From Chamaesiphon sp. GL140_3_metabinner_50 (GTDB lineage: Bacteria; Cyanobacteriota; Cyanobacteriia; Cyanobacteriales; Chamaesiphonaceae): 33,729 nucleotides of DNA. The DNA is taken from positions 1-33,729 of the forward strand of contig NZ_JANYJC010000205.1 of the NCBI RefSeq assembly GCF_025361915.1, read 5' to 3'. This document shows positions 17,924 through 27,686 of the stretch, piece after piece (the stretch's first letter is position 1; every line of letters starts with the position of its first letter). The notes under the pieces are model-generated. The model was not told the DNA's origin, made no database searches, and worked only from the letters and a program-made list of their open reading frames with translations. A program made the translations under genes and the position numbers.

Positions 17924-20280
17924 AGATGCGGAAATTAGACAAACTAACGCTCGATGCGAACGAGGTAGTGATGGCTCAAAATCTCATTAGATCCGATCGT
18001 GAAGATGCGGATTACGACCAGTTATTTGTCGATAGTAGCGAGGTGCCGCTCGCCGAACGATCGATTACGGCTTTTGGAGTAACAAATGCAGATCCTGGAT
18101 ACGGTCAGCTCTTGGCGGTGCTGTTGCGTCGCAAACTTTGGGTCTTGGCATCTTGGATGGGAGCAGTCGGAGTCGCTTGGTTCATCGGTTCGTATCAAGA
18201 ACCAACCTACCGCAGTTCGATGCAACTCCTCGTCGATCAAAACTATCGCGGCAAATCCGAACCCGGAGGCAGCAATACCCAGTTTGCCGACTCTGATGTC
18301 CAAGCCGACTATGCCACTCAACTCACACTGATGAATAGTTCGATCTTGCTCCAACGGATCGTCGATCGGCTGCGCCCGACTTATCCCCAGATCGGCAGCG
18401 ATGAAATCAAAAAATCGCTATCAGTGACTCAGGTCACAATGGGCAAAACCGCTGACAAAAAAGTGGATACCAAAATTTTTGAAGCGGCTTATGAAGATCG
18501 CGATCCGCTCAAAGCGCAGCAAATTTTGCAAACGGTACAACAAGTTTATCAAGACTATAATCGCGAACAACAAAAGCTGCGCTTGGCTAAGGGGCTAGCA
18601 TTTATTAACGAGCAAGTGCCACAGATCCAGCAGCAACTCCACCAAGCTGAATCCGCGCTCGAAAAATTTCGCAAAAGTCACAACTTTATCAATCCCGAAC
18701 TGCAATCGAAGACTTTAGTTGAGTCTTTGGATAATATCTTGCGGGAGCAGGGGACGAACGTGTTGCAAATTCGGGATTTGAGTAGCCGCTATGCCACCTT
18801 AGAACAAAAAATCGCCCTTTCGCCCCAGGCGAGTTCCGAGGCGACCCGCTTGAGTCAATCCCCCCGCTATCAAAATATCCTGAATGAGGTTCAAAAGACA
18901 GAGCTAGCCTTGAGACAGGAGCGACTGCGATTTACCGATCGCGCGGCTAGCGTTCAGAAATTAAGCGAACAGCGGCAGCAGCTACAGGCGCAACTAGAGA
19001 TCGAGCAGCGGCGGATTTTGCCCAATGGCAGCAAGGGCGGCAATTCCGGGGGTACCGAGCCGCTCCTGAAATCTGGACAATTGGGGACGACGGATCTGAG
19101 CTTAACTAGCCAATTTGTAGACGTGCAGGTCACTTTAACAGCGGCTCGCGCTCGCGCTCAAACCCTGGCTCAGATGGAACGCCGCTACAAGCAACAACTC
19201 CAACAATTTCCAGCATTGCTCTCGGAATATAACCGCTTGCAACCAGCGGTGCAAGTCAATCAGGAGACACTCCAGCAGTTGCTAAAATCTCGGCAGGCGA
19301 TGGGATTAGAGATCGCGCGGGGTGGATTTGATTGGCAGGTCGTCGAAGAGCCGAGGCTAGGACGCAAAACAGGCCCAGATTTGAACCGCATTGTCTTGTT
19401 GGGGGCGGTAATTGGTTTATTCCTCGGTGGAATCGTTGCCTTTGCGCGGGAATGGCTGGATGATTCGATTCATTCCCTAGACGAACTGAAAAAACACACC
19501 AATCTACCTGTGTTGGGGGGTGTGCCAGCCATCTCGTCACCGGGCACTCAGTCGGGAATTGTCCTGCCCTTGCGCCAGCTATCGACTGCAACTATTTCGA
19601 CCATGGAGATAATTCAATCCTTGCCATTTCGCGAGTCGCTCGATCTAGCTTATCAAAACATTCAACTGCTGGAGTCTTCGCGACTTGGCATCGCTCACGG
19701 CTTGCGAACGCGCAAGTCGCTAGCGATTACTTCAGCTTTAGCTGGTGAGGGTAAATCGACGCTAGCGATCGGGTTGGCGTTGAGTGCGGCGCGGTTGCAC
19801 CAGCGGGTCTTGCTGATCGATGCCGATCTACGTCGTCCCAGTTTGCACAAACAATTAGATTTGTTTAATACTGTGGGGCTATCAACGTTACTCAGTGACA
19901 ATACTGAAACCTTAATCGCCAAGGCGATTCAGCCGCTGGCGGCTAATGGCAATCTCGACGTGTTGACAGCAGGGCCAACTCCACTCGATCCGGCTCAACT
20001 GCTCAGTTCGCGGCGGATGGCTGAGTTAATGACCGAGTTTAACGCTCACTACGATCTAGTTTTAATCGATACGGCACCGATCTTGGGCATTGTCGATGCG
20101 GTGATGGTTGCCGCTGTTTGTAGTGGTGTCGTGCTAGTCGAGCGGATCGGCCGATCGCATCGCAAAGATTTAAGTGAGGCGGTGTTTGTGATGCAGCGGT
20201 TTAATGTCGTGGGGCTAATTCTCAACGGGGTGCCACAGTCCGCCACTTACCAGCGGATCGAGGAGGAGCGGGATGCCTAA
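17920..20280 (+). CDS. Polysaccharide co-polymerase / Wzc-like tyrosine autokinase
   Basis: Wzz-like N-terminal domain with TM and coiled coil, second TM, Walker A SALAGEGKSTLA, Walker A' LLIDADLRRPSLH, Walker B LVLIDTAP. Start chosen at the ATGA overlap (17920); ORF track opens at 17911. Confidence 0.92.
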   Translation: MKMRKLDKLTLDANEVVMAQNLIRSDREDADYDQLFVDSSEVPLAERSITAFGVTNADPGYGQLLAVLLRRKLWVLASWMGAVGVAWFIGSYQEPTYRSSMQLLVDQNYRGKSEPGGSNTQFADSDVQADYATQLTLMNSSILLQRIVDRLRPTYPQIGSDEIKKSLSVTQVTMGKTADKKVDTKIFEAAYEDRDPLKAQQILQTVQQVYQDYNREQQKLRLAKGLAFINEQVPQIQQQLHQAESALEKFRKSHNFINPELQSKTLVESLDNILREQGTNVLQIRDLSSRYATLEQKIALSPQASSEATRLSQSPRYQNILNEVQKTELALRQERLRFTDRAASVQKLSEQRQQLQAQLEIEQRRILPNGSKGGNSGGTEPLLKSGQLGTTDLSLTSQFVDVQVTLTAARARAQTLAQMERRYKQQLQQFPALLSEYNRLQPAVQVNQETLQQLLKSRQAMGLEIARGGFDWQVVEEPRLGRKTGPDLNRIVLLGAVIGLFLGGIVAFAREWLDDSIHSLDELKKHTNLPVLGGVPAISSPGTQSGIVLPLRQLSTATISTMEIIQSLPFRESLDLAYQNIQLLESSRLGIAHGLRTRKSLAITSALAGEGKSTLAIGLALSAARLHQRVLLIDADLRRPSLHKQLDLFNTVGLSTLLSDNTETLIAKAIQPLAANGNLDVLTAGPTPLDPAQLLSSRRMAELMTEFNAHYDLVLIDTAPILGIVDAVMVAAVCSGVVLVERIGRSHRKDLSEAVFVMQRFNVVGLILNGVPQSATYQRIEEERDA

Positions 20281-20342
20281 CCCCGATCGCCGCAATTACA
20301 CCAACTATCTAGCAGATTTTAACCGAGGGAGGACTTAGCTAT

Positions 20343-21287
20343 ATGACACGAACTAAGAAGGTAATCATCACAGGTGGGGCGGGTTTTATCGGTTCGGCGG
20401 CGATCGCCGCACTGCAAAATTGCGGTCACGATCTTTATGCGATCGACAATTTATCATTTGGCAATCGCCAGTTTATCGATCTCCCCGCCGCGCATTTTTT
20501 TGAGGTCGATCTCCTCGATCGAGCCGAGCTGTCTAGAGTAGTCAGCCAAATTAGTCCAGACTGGATCGTTCATCTAGCGGCGATCCATTTTATTCCCTAC
20601 TGTAACCAGCATCCAGTCGCAGCCGCCCAGGTGAACATTCAGGGGACGATGAATGTCCTTGCTGCTGCCAAAAATGTCCGCAATCTGGAAAAAGTATTTT
20701 TTGCTTCCACTGCTGCCGTTTATCCGATCTACGATCGGGCGATCTCCGAAACGCATCCGCCCGCACCTACAGACATCTACGGTTTGTCGAAGCTAGCAGG
20801 AGAACATCTGATGAATGAGTTTCACTTGCAAACCGATATTCCCACGATCGTCTGTCGGTTCTTCAATGCCTTCGGCCCCAACGAGACGAATGCCCATGTA
20901 ATTCCTGAAATTCAGCGGCAGATTAATGCCGGATGCCGCACCATTGGGTTAGGCAATCTCGATCCCAAGCGAGACTTTATCCACACCTCCGATATGGCTG
21001 ATGCGATCGTCAAATTGCTAACCACCTGCGATCGGGGCATCGAAATATTTAATCTCGGTCGGGGGATCGAATATTCCGTAACCGAAGTAGTCACGGCATT
21101 CGAGCAAGTATTAGGTGAAAAAATCATCATTGAAGTCGATCCGGCTAGAGTCCGCAAGGTCGAACGGATGCATTTACTCGCTGATATTACTAAGCTGAAA
21201 AATTTTATCGATTGGGAGCCAAAAATTAGTCTCAAACAAGGAATTAGTACCTTAATCGATCGGCAACTAATTACAGTTATTGGATAG
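20343..21287 (+). CDS. NAD-dependent sugar epimerase/dehydratase (extended SDR)
   Basis: ITGGAGFIGSAAI, VHLAAIHF, STAAVYP, YGLSKLAGEHL, FNAFGPNE, RDFIHTSDMADAI. Confidence 0.94.
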   Translation: MTRTKKVIITGGAGFIGSAAIAALQNCGHDLYAIDNLSFGNRQFIDLPAAHFFEVDLLDRAELSRVVSQISPDWIVHLAAIHFIPYCNQHPVAAAQVNIQGTMNVLAAAKNVRNLEKVFFASTAAVYPIYDRAISETHPPAPTDIYGLSKLAGEHLMNEFHLQTDIPTIVCRFFNAFGPNETNAHVIPEIQRQINAGCRTIGLGNLDPKRDFIHTSDMADAIVKLLTTCDRGIEIFNLGRGIEYSVTEVVTAFEQVLGEKIIIEVDPARVRKVERMHLLADITKLKNFIDWEPKISLKQGISTLIDRQLITVIG

Positions 21288-21317
21288 CAACAAAGTGACG
21301 ATCTGGATGTCAGTAAA

Positions 21318-21349
21318 ACCAACTAGATCGTGCCTGAAATCTAGTTGGT
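21318..21349. terminator. Inverted repeat, candidate intergenic hairpin
   Basis: ACCAACTAGAT-N10-ATCTAGTTGGT, perfect 11-bp arms after the epimerase stop; no clear U-tract. Confidence 0.45.
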
Positions 21350-21415
21350 GGACAGCCTGCCCTGAGCGAAGCCGAAGGGTGCCCACCCTATTCTCAATTC
21401 TCAACTGTTCGACTC

Positions 21416-22672
21416 ATGAGCCATCAGCAAAAAATTCTGTTTCACTTGCCAATCTCCAATCCACCAGATGCCTTGAATGGCACTAATGGTCGCGTATTGG
21501 GAATGCTCAAATATTTCCACGATCGTCGCGACAGGTTTGCGGTAGATGCGATCGCTGGTAATAAATTCGGCGTACCAGAATGGAATGACGATCGCCAGCT
21601 CGATGTCTTAAAATTTGTCGATAATATTTTCGTCTATCGGGGCGAAAGCAACTGGTCTGACTTTGTTTATACCCGCGCTCAAAGCTTCTATCATCAACGG
21701 CTATTGCGTCAACAACTCCCCGTCGATTCAGATTATTTTGCACCGCCTGGTTATGTTAGCTATTTAACCAAATTATTAGCGCAACGAAGTTATGATTTTA
21801 TCTGGATTAATAATCTCGACTATGCCCATTTAGCTAGCGACTTGCGATCGCCTAAGCTTCAGACAGTTATCGATATTCATGATATTACTACTCGCTTTCG
21901 GCTGGTCAGAAAGAAGATCGATTTCTCTAAAAACTTGAAGTTTGACTATCAAGCAAATTTTGAGCGAGAGATCGCTTTACTCGATCGATTTGACAACGTA
22001 ATTGTCGATTCTCAATTCGAGCGAAACATCCTCGCCAAAGAACTTTCTCCCGCCAAACTGCACTTTATTCCCTCCCAAGTAAATGGTCTAGATAGTGGCA
22101 GCAACTCGACTCCTTATCTAGCGCGCAGATTTGAGTATGATGTGTTGTTTGTGGGATCTGATAATCAACCCAATCGTGAAGGAATGCAATTCTTTTTAGA
22201 TGAAGTTTTACCATTAATTGTCGAGCAGAAACCCGCGCTTAAAGTCGCGATCGCTGGCAAAATATCGTCCGTAGTTCGAGTCGAACCTGTGCTGGCTAAA
22301 AACTTGATGTGCTTGGGTTACGTTCCCGATCTGTCCGAACTTTATCTAAAATCGAGGTTAGTAATTTGCCCCTTACGAACGGGTGCGGGGACGAAGTTTA
22401 AGCTGGTAGAGGCGATGGCTTATGCGATGCCGATCGTCGCTACAATTCATTCAGCATCAGCTTTAAGTTTAGTCGATCGGGTGAATGCTTTTATTACTGA
22501 CGATCCGGTGGCTTATGCCGATCGAGTTTTGCGGTTGATTCACGAACCAGAGTTAGCCGCTCGATGTTCGGTTCAAATATCTCAAACCTATGCCAGTCAA
22601 CATGAGAGCGCGGCTATTTATACTAAACTCGATGCCATCTTTGAAGCCGATCTGGTTAAAACGGCAGTCTAA
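21416..22672 (+). CDS. Glycosyltransferase (GT4-like)
   Basis: Central/C-terminal VLFVGSDNQPNREGMQFFLDEVLPLIVEQKPALKVAIAGK, LMCLGYVPDLSELYLKSRLVICPLRTGAGTKFKLVEAMAYAMPIVAT. Confidence 0.88.
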   Translation: MSHQQKILFHLPISNPPDALNGTNGRVLGMLKYFHDRRDRFAVDAIAGNKFGVPEWNDDRQLDVLKFVDNIFVYRGESNWSDFVYTRAQSFYHQRLLRQQLPVDSDYFAPPGYVSYLTKLLAQRSYDFIWINNLDYAHLASDLRSPKLQTVIDIHDITTRFRLVRKKIDFSKNLKFDYQANFEREIALLDRFDNVIVDSQFERNILAKELSPAKLHFIPSQVNGLDSGSNSTPYLARRFEYDVLFVGSDNQPNREGMQFFLDEVLPLIVEQKPALKVAIAGKISSVVRVEPVLAKNLMCLGYVPDLSELYLKSRLVICPLRTGAGTKFKLVEAMAYAMPIVATIHSASALSLVDRVNAFITDDPVAYADRVLRLIHEPELAARCSVQISQTYASQHESAAIYTKLDAIFEADLVKTAV

Positions 22673-22767
22673 AGCAAACTTAGCAGTTGAGATCGATCTT
22701 CGATCGTTACTATTCACTATTCACTATCCCCTAGAACCTACAACTCGATTTAGATGCCAAACAGCTT

Positions 22768-24615
22768 ATGTTTAAACTTCCCGCCTCTGTTCGAGTTTTA
22801 TTAAAAGCCACCACTTTTTGGCAGACTAACCATCCGATCTTGCGAGAGTTCAAATATTTTCCCAAGATTGCGCTCTTAGCCATCGTATTCTCTCTACTTG
22901 CAGCCGCTTTTGAGGGAATTGGATTAGGTTTTCTCCTCTCCTTTTTACAAAATCTGACAAGTCCCAATGCAGCACCACTCAAAACAGGTATTAATTGGTT
23001 CGATCTGTGGTTTTTAGGTGTCAATACATCTGCTACCAGTCGGCTGTACCGGATCTCTGCGGCGATCTGGCTGAGTACTTGTACGCGGGCAATATTTAAT
23101 TATTTAGCTCAACTTTATACAGAGTTTTCCCAGCTTCTTTTAACAGATCGGCTCCGCAAGCGAATTTTTGAACAGCTTCAGGCGGTAAGCTTGAGCTACT
23201 TTTCAACTTCAAATTCAGGAGATTTAATTAATACGATTACTTCAGAGATAGAACGCTTTAAACAAGTATTCAATGGCAGTTCTTTTTTATTCACTAGGAG
23301 TCTGGCAATTCTAGTTTACTTGGTGTCGATGTTGTTAATTTCTTGGCAACTAACGATCGTGGCATTCCTACTGTTTAGTTTGATGGCTGTGGGTTTGTCT
23401 ACCGCGAGCAAGCGGGTACGCGAAGGTAGTTTTGAGGTTTCGACAGCAAATGGTGATTTTACTACTGTCGCGATCGAACTTATTAGTGGAATGCGGACGG
23501 TGTGGGCGTTTGCGACCCACGACTACGAACGAAGACGTTTTTATCAAGCCAGCGAACGGGTTGTCCGCTCGTCGGCAAAAATGGTGGGGCTGTGGGCAAT
23601 GGTCAAGCCCCTAGCTGAAGGCATTGCCACAACGATCCTGATTGTGATGATTCTGGTGGCTTTTAATGGCTTTTTAACTAACGGAGCATTGCCAGTTGCT
23701 TCATTACTAACTTTTCTATTCATCCTGATTAGATTAGTCCCATTTATTCAGGATGTAAATTCCATTGTCGCGGTACTCAATAGTCTGCATGGCTCTAAAG
23801 CGAAGATTGAAGAAGTATTGAGAACTGATAATAAGACATATTTTCACAATGGCACGATCGAATTTACAGGCTTAAAACGATCGATTGAATTAATTGATGT
23901 TGATTTTAGCTACGATGACGATCGCTTAATTCTGCAAAATATTACGCTGTCGATCGAGCGCGATCGGGTAACTGCTCTAGTTGGTGCTTCTGGTGCTGGC
24001 AAAACAACTTTAGCCGATCTGATTGCCCGCTTTTACGATCCGACGGCTGGTTCGATCGCGATCGATGGAGTCGAGCTGCGGCAGTTAGAAATCGATTCAT
24101 TTCGGCGCAAGTTAGCGGTAGTCAGTCAAGATACGTTTATCTTTAATACTTCTGTCCGCAACAATATTGCCTATGGCACAGCAACAGCAACCGATATCGA
24201 AATTTATCGGGCTGCGGAGCTTGCTAACGCGCTGGAATTTATCCAGGAGATGCCCCAAGGGTTTGAGACGATGCTCGGCGAACGTGGTGTCAGGCTATCT
24301 GGCGGACAAAGGCAACGCATCGCGATCGCCCGCGCCCTGTTGCGCGATCCGGAAATCTTAATCCTCGATGAAGCGACTAGTGCCTTGGATTCTGTTTCCG
24401 AAAAAATCATTCAGGAATCGATCGAACGGCTGGCGAGGGGGCGGACGACGATCGCCATCGCCCATCGTCTTTCTACCATCTCCAAGGCGGATAAAGTCGT
24501 GGTACTCGATCGCGGGCGAATTGTCGAGCAGGGCACCTACCAAGAGCTACTCCAACAGCAACAGTATCTCTGGAAATATCACCAGATGCAATATGTTCAA
24601 CAACATGCAGTTTAA
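22768..24615 (+). CDS. ABC transporter, fused permease/ATP-binding (MsbA-like)
   Basis: N-terminal TM domain; Walker A GASGAGKTTLA, signature LSGGQRQRIAIARALL, Walker B ILILDEATSALD, H-loop IAHRLSTI. Confidence 0.95.
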   Translation: MFKLPASVRVLLKATTFWQTNHPILREFKYFPKIALLAIVFSLLAAAFEGIGLGFLLSFLQNLTSPNAAPLKTGINWFDLWFLGVNTSATSRLYRISAAIWLSTCTRAIFNYLAQLYTEFSQLLLTDRLRKRIFEQLQAVSLSYFSTSNSGDLINTITSEIERFKQVFNGSSFLFTRSLAILVYLVSMLLISWQLTIVAFLLFSLMAVGLSTASKRVREGSFEVSTANGDFTTVAIELISGMRTVWAFATHDYERRRFYQASERVVRSSAKMVGLWAMVKPLAEGIATTILIVMILVAFNGFLTNGALPVASLLTFLFILIRLVPFIQDVNSIVAVLNSLHGSKAKIEEVLRTDNKTYFHNGTIEFTGLKRSIELIDVDFSYDDDRLILQNITLSIERDRVTALVGASGAGKTTLADLIARFYDPTAGSIAIDGVELRQLEIDSFRRKLAVVSQDTFIFNTSVRNNIAYGTATATDIEIYRAAELANALEFIQEMPQGFETMLGERGVRLSGGQRQRIAIARALLRDPEILILDEATSALDSVSEKIIQESIERLARGRTTIAIAHRLSTISKADKVVVLDRGRIVEQGTYQELLQQQQYLWKYHQMQYVQQHAV

Positions 24616-24680
24616 AAGAATGTTCAAACATACGGATATGAGTTATCTGTTTATACCGAGATTGGTGGGAATCCCCCTCA

Positions 24681-24746
24681 ATCCCCCTTTGGAAAGGGGG
24701 ACTTCCGGATCCGGTTCCCCCCTTTTGAAGGGGGGTTAGGGGGGAT
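24681..24746. repeat. C/G-tract hairpin repeat element
   Basis: ATCCCCCTTTGGAAAGGGGGACTTCCGGATCCGGTTCCCCCCTTTTGAAGGGGGGTTAGGGGGGAT; 24693-24746 is the exact reverse complement of 30320-30373. Confidence 0.9.
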
Positions 24747-24851
24747 TCTCCAGGATCTATGCAGCAAAATATCCGCATCCATTCATTTCCTAAGTTCGAC
24801 CGAAAGCTCAAACACGATCGAAACAACATTTAATTTTCAGAGGTTGTAATT

Positions 24852-26444
24852 ATGAAAATCCATCACTCGAAATCATCTCAATCAAAATTTTCTAGTCAAG
24901 CTTATCTCCTCGCGATCGTAGCCGTACTTGGCATTCTATTCCGGTTTGGCAACTTGGATCTGAAAGTGTATTGGCAAGATGAAGCTTTGACATCATTGCA
25001 AGTAGCTGGCTATAGCCAAGCAGAATTTATTAAGACAGCTTTTAATTCGGAAATTACCACCCCGTTAGCTTTGCAGCGTTACCAGGAAGTCAATAGCGAG
25101 CGTGGTGTCCTCGATACTATCAAAGTTTTAACCGAAACACCAGAACACCCACCGCTGTATTTCATCTTGCTGAGGATTTGGGCAAATTTTTTCGGCAGTT
25201 CTATTGTTGCATATCGAAGTTTTTCGTCACTAATAAGTTTGCTAGTGCTGCCCTGTATTTACTATCTCTGTGTAGAATTATTCGATTCGCCCAGAGTTGG
25301 CTATTTTGGGGTGGCTATAACCTCGCTCTCGCCCTTCTTTATTGAATATGGCCAAGAAGCCAGACAATATAGTCTCTGGATGGTGGCAATTCTGATTACT
25401 AGCCAAACTCTGTTAAGAGCGATGCGGCTGAATACTTGGCAAAGTTGGGGTATTTATGCAGTTGCCTTAACATTTAGTTGTTATACTCATTTCTTTTCGA
25501 TCTTTGTGCTAGCTGCTCAGGGATTTTATGTGTTGGCGATCGGCAAATTCCGCCTCAATCGCACGTTCGGTGCTTTTATGGCTGCTGCGATGGCTGGTCT
25601 CCTGGCATTTACGCCGTGGATCGTGACATTTCTGACCCACTTAACAGAATTCAATCGATCGATGTCGTGGTCTTATCGACTGTATTCCTCACCAATAAAC
25701 CTAGTCAGAACTTGGCTGACTCTACCCAGATTACTATTTTTCAATCTAGATTTACCTCGGACTGAATTATTTAACAACTATTTTTTTAGTAACTATTATT
25801 TAGTCGCGATCGTTACAAGTCTTTTTGCTGGCTATGCCATCTATTTTGTCATCCGTAATACTAAACCAAAAGTGTGGTTGTTGCCCCTGACACTGATCGT
25901 TATTCCCTTCCTAATTTTAGCAATACCAGATTTAATCGGCAACGGAACTCGATCGATCAACTCTCGATATTTAACCCCAGCTTATTTAGGAATCGAAATA
26001 TGTGTTGCTTACCTACTTGCTACTCGAACGATGCTGGCTGTTAATCGCAAAATTTGGCAAATAGGTTTTGCAACTTTACTAGCGATCTCAACACTAGCTA
26101 GTGTCATCAATTTGACAATAAACTATTCGTTCGCCAAAGATAAAGCGATTGTTGTAGTAGCTAACTCGATCGATCCCAGTCCCCAATCGCTAGTAATCGC
26201 TAATCCTTATGATTACAATCCGATGAAAGTCTTAGCATTGAGTAGACGGCTACATTCAGGTGTCAAAATTCAACTTTTACCTGAGGCAGAAACACCGACA
26301 ATTCCCAATGGATTTAAAAACTATTACTTTTACTCTCCTCAAATTGCCGATACCTGGGAGCAGTTTTTAACTAATAGTGCATTCGAGTCTGTGAAAATAT
26401 CGAAAGATAACAATGAAAAATTATGGATTTATCGAAAAAAATGA
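24852..26444 (+). CDS. GT39/ArnT-like membrane glycosyltransferase
   Basis: Polytopic; KVYWQDEALTSLQVAGYS..., TETPEHPPLYFILLRIWANFFGSSIVAYRSFSSL, FFIEYGQEARQYSLWM typical of PMT/ArnT-like proteins. Confidence 0.88.
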   Translation: MKIHHSKSSQSKFSSQAYLLAIVAVLGILFRFGNLDLKVYWQDEALTSLQVAGYSQAEFIKTAFNSEITTPLALQRYQEVNSERGVLDTIKVLTETPEHPPLYFILLRIWANFFGSSIVAYRSFSSLISLLVLPCIYYLCVELFDSPRVGYFGVAITSLSPFFIEYGQEARQYSLWMVAILITSQTLLRAMRLNTWQSWGIYAVALTFSCYTHFFSIFVLAAQGFYVLAIGKFRLNRTFGAFMAAAMAGLLAFTPWIVTFLTHLTEFNRSMSWSYRLYSSPINLVRTWLTLPRLLFFNLDLPRTELFNNYFFSNYYLVAIVTSLFAGYAIYFVIRNTKPKVWLLPLTLIVIPFLILAIPDLIGNGTRSINSRYLTPAYLGIEICVAYLLATRTMLAVNRKIWQIGFATLLAISTLASVINLTINYSFAKDKAIVVVANSIDPSPQSLVIANPYDYNPMKVLALSRRLHSGVKIQLLPEAETPTIPNGFKNYYFYSPQIADTWEQFLTNSAFESVKISKDNNEKLWIYRKK

Positions 26445-26538
26445 CAATCCAGTCTCTTAGAAAGCAGCCAATTTAGCTCGTTGGCGAAGCCTCTCCTCTG
26501 GAGAATCGATTATCCACTTTAGTTCAGGAAGATCGCCG

Positions 26539-27678
26539 ATGAAAATTTGTATAGTGACCCACTGTGTCATTAGAGGTGACGGTCAAGGGCGGGTAAATTA
26601 TGAGGTGGTGCGTGAAGCCCTGCGACAGGGGCACCACCTGACACTAGTTGCCAGTGCCATTAGTCCCGAACTGGCACAGCATCCCCAGGTTACTTGGGTA
26701 CCGATTGTTGTCAAACAAATATCGACAGCACTACTCCGCAATGTCGTCTTTTCGCTCAAGAGTTCGGCTTGGTTGCGGCAACATCAGGCGGAATTTGATG
26801 TGGTAAAAGTCAATGGCGCGATCGCGTCCGGTCGATCGGATCTCAACGCGGTGCATTTCGTTCATAGTTCCTGGTTGAAGTCACCCTTTCATGTTTGGCA
26901 CCAACGGCGGGATCTCTATGGTGCTTACCAGTGGCTCTATACAGCCTTAAATGCGTACTGGGAAAAGGCCGCTTTCGATCGAGCCAAACTGGTGGTAGCG
27001 GTGTCCGAAAAGGTGAAGCGAGAGATCTTGGCACTCGGCATCCCAGCGGAGCGGATTGAGGTCATCACCAATGGTGTCGATCTTGAGGAGTTTAGCCCCG
27101 CGCGAGTAGATCGCCGCGAGTTGGGACTGCCAGAGGATGTGCTGCTGGCTCTATTTGTCGGCGATCTTCGCGTTCCCCGCAAAAATCTGGATACGGTACT
27201 CCACGCCTTAGTAAACGTGCCACAGTTGCATCTGGCGATCGCGGGTGCGGCTGACGGTCGCAACTTCTACCCGCAACTAGCGCAAAAGTTAGGAGTTAGC
27301 GACAGAGTGCATTTCCTCGGCTTTCGATCGGATGTTGCCGATCTGATGCGGAGTGCGGATCTGTTCGTGTTTCCCTCCCGATATGAAGCGTGTTCGCTGG
27401 TGCTATTAGAGGCGATGGCTTCTCAATTACCCCTAATTACCGCGACATCTGCTGGCGGGGCAGAAATTATGACTCCTGAGTGTGGTTTCGTGCTGGATGA
27501 CCCCGACGAGGTGGACACACTCAGCTCGGCAATGAATCATCTGGTTAAACCCGAAGCTCGGCACCAGATGGGCAAAGCTGCTCGATCGATCGCCGAGCGA
27601 TCTAGCTGGACGCAGATGGCACGCCGCTATCTAGAAATGTTTGAGGAGGTTAGGGAGGGGATAGGGGATAGGGGATAG
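26539..27678 (+). CDS. Glycosyltransferase family 4
   Basis: VAVSEKVKREILALGIPAERIEVITNGVDLEEFSP, LALFVGDLRVPRKNLDTVLHAL, VHFLGFRSDVADLMRSADLFVFPSRYEACSLVLLEAMASQLPLITA. Confidence 0.94.
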   Translation: MKICIVTHCVIRGDGQGRVNYEVVREALRQGHHLTLVASAISPELAQHPQVTWVPIVVKQISTALLRNVVFSLKSSAWLRQHQAEFDVVKVNGAIASGRSDLNAVHFVHSSWLKSPFHVWHQRRDLYGAYQWLYTALNAYWEKAAFDRAKLVVAVSEKVKREILALGIPAERIEVITNGVDLEEFSPARVDRRELGLPEDVLLALFVGDLRVPRKNLDTVLHALVNVPQLHLAIAGAADGRNFYPQLAQKLGVSDRVHFLGFRSDVADLMRSADLFVFPSRYEACSLVLLEAMASQLPLITATSAGGAEIMTPECGFVLDDPDEVDTLSSAMNHLVKPEARHQMGKAARSIAERSSWTQMARRYLEMFEEVREGIGDRG

Positions 27679-27686
27679 GGGCTACT

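Noticed and set aside
24368-24829. ORFs 24368-24739 (+) and 24473-24829 (-)
   Set aside because: Derived from the ABC transporter's other frames and the C/G-tract repeat (translations such as GESPLTPLQKGGTGSGSPPFQRGIEGD are a hallmark of this repeat class).
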